From the NCBI GenBank assembly GCA_029255685.2, contig CM055311.2:573001-637000 (forward strand): a DNA stretch of 64,000 nucleotides. The letters run 5' to 3'. Below the pieces are notes generated by a model. That model was not told where the DNA came from and searched no databases. It was given only the letters and a program-made list of their open reading frames with translations. Both the position numbers and the translations under genes were made by a program. This document shows positions 56,705-64,000 of this stretch, piece by piece (position 1 is the first letter of the stretch; the number at the start of each line of letters is the position of its first letter). This DNA is from Silene conica (lineage: Eukaryota; Streptophyta; Magnoliopsida; Caryophyllales; Caryophyllaceae).

Positions 56705-59700
56705 CTTTCTCTTGTTTAGATCCCATTTCATGAGACGTGCAATCATACTCGTACAATATTCATCCAAATCCTACATATAAATTTCATTTGACAACAAATA
56801 TTGAAAAGCTTGAAATAAAATATATTGAATAATGTTTACAAAAGTAGGAAGAAAAATTTATACCTCGTAAGAACGCTTATCAGTCCATGATGCTTGATTA
56901 GACAAATTTTCGAGCCACTTCAACATATGACCTCCACAAGCATACCCGTTATCTTGTCGAGGCACATTCACAAACTGCCACTTAAAATCTTTCATCTCCA
57001 ACAACCTTGAGTAACTCGGAAAATCCCTTGTGATGATGTCCACAGCAGGCAGGAGCTATACAAAAACAAGACAGTGAGTGATTGTGATTGTACAAGAAAA
57101 GCCATTAAATGAGGGAAATTAAATGTCAGTCTGGGTTCTCAATACAAGACAAATCATACCTGCTCCACTAAAAATTTACGTCTCACATCAGGGCGCCTAG
57201 GCAGGTTCGAGTCAAGTATGAAGTTCATCCTTTTCTCGAAGTCAGTAACACAAGCAAACCAATGATTTTTATCCACACAATAAGGAAAGAAAGCCTGAAA
57301 TATTACAAAGTCAAGAATGATATAAGTCGGCAGTGAATGGCCTGAATTAAACATTAAGCCTTGAAAAAAAATTGAATGTTTATTTACCCATTTGGCTGTG
57401 CTTAGATCACGGGGCAAATAGGAAAGTCGGATGTACTGACTTCGAAACCCGGTTTTACGGACAATTGCCTGAAATTTGAGAACAACTCAACTATCAAACT
57501 TCTTTGTAATTTCAAAAACAAAAAAACAAGCAGATGGGTTGAATAAGGAAGATGAATACACTTATTATTGTTGGAAAATACACAACACTTGGGTTTGCTA
57601 GCGTTGTATGAACACCAACAGCATCAATAACCATATCCATGAGCCAATTTCCAGGCAGCAAGGTGTGCAACCCGTCTTTGGTTACTTGCAGCCAATCGGT
57701 GTCTACAACGACCTCACTGATGATGCACATGTCGTAATTAGAAACCACAGAACAACAAAGAGTGGATAAAAAACAGAAGTTTTAAAAAAGTTGTATTATG
57801 GTCAGTTATAACATACTGTTTATCTCCCGCATTTTCCCTAATATAGTTGATCAACTGTAAATCTGTGCTTTCAACTTGTGGCACTTGATTACTGAGAAAA
57901 AGGGAAAATAAAAGCCCATTGATTAACGGGGAAAACGGAAAACAGTACAATGTTAAAATTTCAAGACTTACCAAATCTGACTGCCATGATTGTAAGCCTT
58001 TGCTGCTGCAATCACATCATCATATTTAGAGTTGTGTTGGCAAGTTATAATTTCATTGCAAACCCTCACAATGTAACGTTTTACATCAACTCTCTGAAAA
58101 ATATCAACAACAGAAATCAACATCAGTGTCCACAAAGCTAATTAATGCATCTGCATTGCTACTAGCCTACTACTGCAATGAGACTTAGTTAGAAATACGA
58201 GATAGAAACTTACATCCTCATGCCCACCTTTGAACCAAAGCGTGCCTTAACACCGTTGTACATCTCCGTATGACGCATGAGGTAGATTCCAGTATCACAG
58301 TCCACTTCTATGTCACAGTGCGGGAGATACAAAGTAGGCATCAAAAGCCATGCAGACGCCAGTTTTGGAATCCTACTTTCAAGCGTAAGCAACAAGTTCA
58401 CCTGATAAAAGAAAAGTAATGTATTGTAAATAATCTCTCACAAAGATTAGACGAAAATAACTCACTTTATTGCCAAAAGATCTGAAGACATACCACAGGT
58501 TTAACTTGGCGATGATAGTCAGTTGACGAAGGCATCAAGTGCATCACATCTAGCACGTTCTTGTCAACATAGTAACAGAAAAGAAGTGGCAAGGGAGTAA
58601 CAATAGGAATCAAAACCTGGACGACAATGAAAACAAACACAACAATGAATTTCTGTTGTGTAATCTGTTGTTTGTCTTCAGTTTAGATCATTTCATCTCA
58701 GTTTACACACGGTAATGTAAGAATCTTCAAGGACTTACCAACTTCACGTCTTCAAAGTTGAGATCCAATGCTGCAATCTGTTCATTACATTAGGTGACCC
58801 ATATTAGTGAAACAATCATGTAATAATTGAATTCTTATTTAATGCATGTACAATGTTGTTTAATGAATATAGAGTGCTGTTTAATGCATGTACAATGTTG
58901 TTTAATGAACATAGAACTTTAAATGAGAAACTTACGTCAGTTGTATCTGTTAGAAATAGACGGCAGGGGGATTTACGATTTCTGTATTTGTTTAGCTCAT
59001 TCAAATAATCACACCATATAGAAATGACATCTGGATGAACTTGACCACCAAGAAGCAAACTCTTCATATGACTTCGTGTGAGAGTCTTCCCCGCATGGCA
59101 AAACAAAACCTCCCTATACAGATATGAAAGAATGAAACATTAGTGTCAGACAAATAAGATATAATACATATATGCTGAATCAGATTAAAAAATATAAGAA
59201 TGATACGTACTCTTCAACTAAATCATTTGAAATGCATAGTCTCCCACTAGTCTTTCCGACTGAGTCAACCCACGAACCATGTCCACATTCCTTATAAAGA
59301 AAGGCGACCGGTAAACATCAGCGACCTCAACAGACCTCTTAGGTTGCACCCTCTTAGCTTGCACAGTCTCAGCAGGTAAGACAAGACATCTCTTAGCAGC
59401 CATCTGCCGAGTCTCCATTGTATAATCTGTGGGGGCAGTTGGGGGCTCTTCTACTGGCGAATCCAATGCTTCTTGAGAGGATATAACAACATGAGATGGT
59501 TCTTGAGAGGATAGTTGAGACGAAATCAGAATTGGCGATATTGGGTCTGATGTGCTTGCATGAATAATAGGTGGCATAGTTGATGTGCTTGCATGGGGAA
59601 CACTTAAATGCATGGCCTCCATCCTCGACTGAAGGAACTCTTGAGAGGTATACAATGCATCATCACCACTAAAAAGGCTGAAAGATGGTCCTTCGAGAAG

Positions 59701-62209
59701 CGCTTTTTCTTTTGCCTTTTTTTCCTTCAAATCTTCATGGTGCGATTCAAAAACTTTGCCGACATGGTCATATGCATCATTAAGGAGTCCTTCTAATTCA
59801 GCCATGACAGACGGATCGGCTAAAAATTCATCATCTACAGAACGCCCATTGAATTCCCTCTGATTCAACTCCCCTTCATCCTTATTCAGCAGCTCCTCCA
59901 CTGCCCCCTCATCCTTCTTCAGCTCCTCCTCTTCCCCCTTATCCTTCTTCAGCTCTTCCCCCACTTCCCCCACCTCCTTTCTCTTCTTTATTTCATTGTC
60001 ATTGTCATCATCCACCACCTGGTCACCTGATCCAGCAGCATCAGTAGCAACTTTTTCACCTTCCCTTTCACCTTCTTCTCTACTTTGCTGTGAAAGGGAG
60101 AAGCCTTCATACAAGGACTCTGCCAAATTTGACATTTGGGCGACAACTGAGAAACCAGAAACCTTACACTCAGCTTTTTTAACGGCTTTGGTGAACTCAC
60201 CATAAGCATCTGCAAGTCGAATAGCTGTCTCCGCCAAATACTTGATGGATTCTTTCTTATCATCAAGCGGTTCAGCTTCAACATCTGTTTCAGCTTGAGG
60301 TTGAGGCTCGTCTTGAGGGAGGGACTGATGTTCATTTTCAGGTTGAGGTTGAGGCTCGTGTTGAGCCTCAAGTATTGGTCCAGCATATACAAATGCTGGT
60401 TCAACAGACCCCTTACCAAAGCCACCCCCTTATGCTTCTCCAACGTCACCCTTTCTCGGATCTTCTCATCCGTCCAATTTGCCCACAATGGAAATGATCT
60501 CGCCACTGTTCTCGTCATGAACACGACTCGATCTAGGTAGATCATTTGGAAAATCAGAATCGGCCCCTTAAAATAAGCCTTAGGGGACGTAGCTATAGCC
60601 GCCTTCCAAGACATGACATTGTCAATCATATTTGACCGTGCAAATTTGCACCAATTCATGGAAGGCACATCAGCGAGATTTGAGATGCAGCTTAAGATTC
60701 TCGGGCTCGGATGATCACCTACTACCCCCATCAACATGATGTTGACGATATAGATGAGGAAATTCCTCTTGAAATCGTCTCCGCCATCACGTTGCCCCAT
60801 CATCTTTTCCAGGAGCTCTTTTTTCGTAATATCGGCTGTTGGGAATTGATCTCTATAATGCTTCACAGCCTCTGTGTACTCTTTGTCTTTAGAAAACATC
60901 CCGGCTGGAACAACATCAATACCTCCCATAGGAAGTCCCGTTGCAACATGGACATCCTCATCTGATATCACCAACTTGTGGTCCATCAATGAACAGTCGA
61001 AAGGGTTAAAGTTTTCGACAATCCATCTGGCCAAATGGCCATTGATTTCTTCGGAGTGAAGTTGCAAAAGACCTCCGAACCCCATACTTTTGATGGCTTC
61101 AATTTGCTGTTCAGAGGGGTCCATCTTGAACAGATTAGTGATCAACGAAGGACTCATACGGGTCAGCAGAGGCTTATACTGATCAGACCTAACCCTTGTT
61201 TTGGCAGGAACATAACTGCTGTCGGGAGCCTTCCTCTTGTTCTTGGTAGGTTGACATGGGTGGATTGGGTCTGCTCCTGCTGCTGTTTTACCGCTTCTCA
61301 TTTGTTTGGCAGCAACATTACTGCTGCTGTCAGGAGCCTTTCGCTTGTTCTTGCTAGGCTGAGGATTTGATATTTGGTCTGCTGCTGCAACTGCTGTACT
61401 GCTTGTGCAGGGAGGATTATCTGCATAAGAGATAAGTACAAAATTACTAATGTGATCAAAATTCCATGCACATATGAGTAGCAACCAACAAAAAAACTGA
61501 TGAAGAAAGCAGTAAGCATTAGCTTAGTATTAAACCCCAGTTTCAGTTATCACGGCCTAATCTCGCTAAATGCAGTCGGGGTAAAAAGCAATCATACTAA
61601 ACCCCAAAACTTTTAAAACATTAACCCTTTCACCAATCCCTAATTCTTCAACAATTCAATGAACCCTCCTCCCCATTTCCAACGCACCCGTCTCAGCACA
61701 AGCCTTCAAAGCTACTACAAAGCTACTTGGATCAGAAGAAGTAGAGTTGGGTACTGCACATGAATTGTTTTTTATGCAACTACGAAGCTACTTCATACAT
61801 TAGTAAAGGTAAATGCTCACCATTGTTGTCAGTAGAAGGCATATTTGATGTCATTTCCTTGGTTACTACTTCTTGGATACGCGGACTTGTTCGACGAGGT
61901 CTTTGTTCTGGTGTAACACCCTTGGCAGAAGTACCTGTGAAAGTAAATAGTATCCGGGAGGCAGCTTGTTTAATGCATATATAGTGTTAATTGAACATGT
62001 CAACATGAAACAATGGAAACTCAATGTTTGATAAAATATGGAAAGGCAACATAGAAAAAAGGTGAAGAAGCTACACAGAGTTTCATACTAAACGTACTTT
62101 GATCAACGGCATCATTTATGGTTGTATTTCTTTGTTTTGTTGGGAAATAATCTTTCACCGATCTACCTCCTCGTATTGGCAATTTTTTGACTGGTGATTT
62201 TTTCTTCAT
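56705..62209 (-). pseudogene. gene B: 14-exon protein with two tandem Ulp1-like domains
   Basis: Exons with GT-AG borders: 62209-62098 (MKKKSPVKKLP...), 61934-61821, 61420-59211, 59113-58936, 58777-58739, 58616-58494, 58401-58214, 58089-57972, 57891-57817, 57716-57562, 57468-57388, 57294-57160, 57055-56864 and 56770-56705. The long exon 3 has the N-terminal block MGFGGLLQLHSEEINGHLAR, VISDEDVHVATGLPMGG and DDFKRNFLIY, then a PQ/E-rich linker and an acidic Lys/Glu region. Module 1: VLIPIVTPLPLLFCYYVDKN has Pro where gene A has His; its Cys (DCDTGIYLMRHTEMY) remains. Module 2: DKNHWFACVTDF (His), MNFILDSNL (Asp) and DNGYACGGHMLKWLE (Cys) are all present. Frameshifts in exon 3 near 60425 and 59230 make it probably non-functional; everything downstream is open and spliceable. 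Convergent with the FAR1-type transposase, perhaps in one MULE. Confidence 0.75.
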
Positions 62210-63238
62210 TGCAACAGTTTTTCGCCTTATATCTGTAAATGCGTTGAGTGATTTTAACACGGCTACAAGTATTAATTTCAGCAACTGCAGAATTTGGCGC
62301 ATTAAAACCTAAGCCGAATTTACGCTAAGGGAACCTTATTTGATGCACATTGAACCCTATTTGACGCACACTCAACCTTACTCCATGCATGTTCACAGGA
62401 CGGGTAACGTAAATAAGTACTTGAACAATATAAATTATGAGTTTTGCAATCAGAACAAAAATGCAGAACTAACAAAACTGTAAGCAACATATAAACTATG
62501 AATGTCAATGCAAATGAGGTCAATGCATAGTCTTCACTGAGCATCAAAACATTCGTGCAGACAGAACCTTATTCCATGCGCACAGAACCTTATTTGATGC
62601 AGGCTCAACCTTATTTGATGCTCGCTGAACCTTATTCCATGCATGTTCACAACACGGATAACCTAAAACCTAAGCCTAATTAACTAAAAATAACTGACTA
62701 AATAAGTTCAATTCATAGTTTTGACTCTTGAACCTAAAACCTAAGCCTAATCAACTAAAAATAACTGAGTAAATAAGTTCAATTCATAGTTTTGACTCTT
62801 GAACCTAAAACCTAAGCCTAATCTGATGTTACTGCGACACAATCTGATGATCATGATCATGCTAACACATATAACTGAGCAAGAATTGAAACATGTACAA
62901 ATTTGATTGAAAATTAATTTAATGCGACACAATCTTATGATCATGCTAACACATATAAGAAAAAAAAAACCTAAAACTATAACTAGCATCCGAAATCATC
63001 ATCAAATTAGGGTTACAACGAATTAGGGACAAACTATTACCGATAAAATACATATAACAATGAGTGAAATACATATAAGAAAACAAATAAAGTGAAATCG
63101 AAAGTAAATAAAGAAAGAGATTACCTTAATTTGTCACGAAAATGCTGAGGGAGATGATGGTGAAGTAGAGGGAGAGAAAAAGATCAGTGAGAAAGTGAAA
63201 AGGGGGAAATGAAAGAGATTGTACGGTTTGCAAATGGC
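62210..63238 (-). other. upstream region of gene B
   Basis: Non-coding leader and promoter of gene B. It holds a 71-bp tandem duplication (62661-62822, AACCTAAAACCTAAGCC...), many short GAACCTTATTTGATGC phrases (62330-62650) and near 63120-63200 a CT-rich (minus-strand) segment typical of plant 5' leaders. No other gene. Confidence 0.55.
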
Positions 63239-63269
63239 GTTCACACTTCAGCGCGTAAAAGTGTAAAAC

Positions 63270-63385
63270 CAATTTCCTTTTTTATTTAAATAAAAAAAGA
63301 AAGAAAGGCCACGGTGAATCGAACCCAAGAATTCCAGGTTTGAAAGACGAAATTCATACCAACTGAGATACAAGCTTACTAATGC
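63270..63385 (-). mobile_element. tRNA-like / SINE head
   Basis: On the minus strand the A box TATCTCAGTTGG (63370-63359) and the B box GGGTTCGATTC (63326-63316) are 32 bp apart, the spacing of tRNA promoters. The stems do not form a good tRNA cloverleaf and an A/T-rich tail follows, so a SINE or tRNA pseudogene is more likely than a gene. Confidence 0.5.
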
Positions 63386-63532
63386 TACATAAAGAAAAGA
63401 ATAAATAAATAAGGAATGTTTAGTTATTGTATAGTTTTTTTTAGGTGAGGTACTTGTTTTTGGTTTTTCCCCATCTGAAAATTGAGGGTTATTTTTGTTG
63501 TTTTTCAATATAATTTAGGTTTTTATGCTAAC

Positions 63533-63980
63533 GGGACGGGAAAGGGTTTAGGGTTGGATTAGGAGGATCCGCTACCGCGGATCCCCCTAATCCAACCCTA
63601 AACCCTTCCCTTGCTTCAAATACGAACGACAATAAAACAAAAAGACACCCTAGATGGGGACGGGTGAACCCTTTTTTGGGGGACGGGTGAAAACCATGGG
63701 GCCGGGTATTCCTAAAACGGGACGGGTATTCCTAAAACGGGACGGGAAAGGGTTTAGGGTTGGATTAGGAGGATCCGCTACCGCGGATCCCCCTAATCCA
63801 ACTCTAAACCCTTCCCTTGCTTCAAATACGAACGACAATAAAACAAAAAGACACCCTAGATGGGGACGGGTGAACCCTTTTTTGGGGGACGGGTGAAAAC
63901 CATGGGGCCGGGTATTCCTAAAACCGCGGATCCCCCTAATCCAACCCTAAACCCTTCCCTTGTTGACGGGACGGGAATGG
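63533..63980 (+). repeat. 206-bp tandem repeat with internal palindrome
   Basis: Unit 1 begins at 63533 (GGGACGGGAAAGGGTTTAGG) and unit 2 at 63739, nearly identical. A third partial unit joins at about 63924. Each unit holds a dyad: GGGTTTAGGGTTGGATTAGG, then GATCCGC, mirrored as GCGGATCC...CCTAATCCAACCCTAAACCC. A 19-bp segment (ACGGGACGGGTATTCCTAA) is also duplicated at the unit junction. Open frames over it are by-products. Confidence 0.92.
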
Positions 63981-63984
63981 TTTT

Positions 63985-64000
63985 GTAATAACCCGAATTT
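63985..64000 (+). repeat. first bases of another chromovirus LTR
   Basis: TGTAATAACCCGAATT matches exactly the first 16 bases of the LTR starting at 49939 on the minus strand. Here it is on the plus strand and runs off the window. Confidence 0.7.

Noticed and set aside
63305-63379. Functional tRNA gene on the minus strand
   Set aside because: A and B boxes are present but acceptor and anticodon stems do not pair well and an A/T-rich tail follows.

Overview
This is plant nuclear DNA, almost certainly from a dicot. It is AT-rich and intron-containing, and it is packed with nested plant transposable elements of recognisable families. The element mix (Tekay-type chromovirus, Copia, Tat-type Ty3/gypsy with an antisense ORF, CACTA, MULE, hAT, PIF/Harbinger, Stowaway, SINE, TRIM, LINE) and the Ulp1-carrying elements would suit a Caryophyllales or Amaranthaceae genome. 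That placement is a guess; no sequence here identifies the species.

Only two ordinary host genes are visible, and they lie tail to tail: an intronless DUF4228/PADRE-type protein (26483-27088, +) and a glutaredoxin-like protein with a C-terminal four-CxxC cluster (27749-28654, -). Nearly everything else is transposon-derived, and most transposon genes carry stops, frameshifts or insertions.

Layout. 1-5.8 kb: LTRs and the 3' end of Ty3/gypsy chromovirus-like elements (minus). 5.8-6.5 kb: a non-autonomous hAT with a perfect 8-bp target duplication. 6.6-14.8 kb: an 8.2-kb MULE with 33-bp inverted ends. It holds a plant-mobile-domain gene (+) and a transposase gene (-) in convergent arrangement. 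The first is split by a 541-bp TRIM and the second by a 2.45-kb CACTA, which itself carries a SINE and a 5S rRNA-like fragment. 15.4-25.6 kb: a Copia element with nearly identical LTRs, whose reverse transcriptase is split by a 6.1-kb CACTA carrying captured TOM20 exons and Ulp1 protease exons. 25.6-29 kb: the host gene island. 29.5-38.2 kb: a LINE 3' end, two related long LTRs, the end of a Tat-type element with its antisense ORF, and a deleted Copia (minus). 38.5-42.2 kb: a Harbinger element with CTGAA-type arrays, a Stowaway MITE five bases away, a tandem duplication, a fold-back MITE and a second hAT relative. 42.7-47.7 kb: a multi-exon Ulp1-like gene (gene A, +) cut off by a Tekay-like chromovirus (about 47.8-51.6 kb, -). 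51.6-52.2 kb: a tandem TRIM at the junction with a FAR1-type MULE transposase (52.4-54.6 kb, +). 55.2-55.7 kb: a 548-bp fold-back. 56.7-62.2 kb: a second 14-exon Ulp1-like gene (gene B, -). 63.5-64 kb: a 206-bp tandem repeat and the first bases of another chromovirus LTR.

The most unusual feature is shared by genes A and B. Each encodes two Ulp1 (C48)-like protease modules in tandem, behind an N-terminal domain found in transposon-encoded plant proteins. In gene B the first module has lost its histidine while the second keeps H, D and C. Insertions with target-site duplications allow a relative history to be read for several nested elements.
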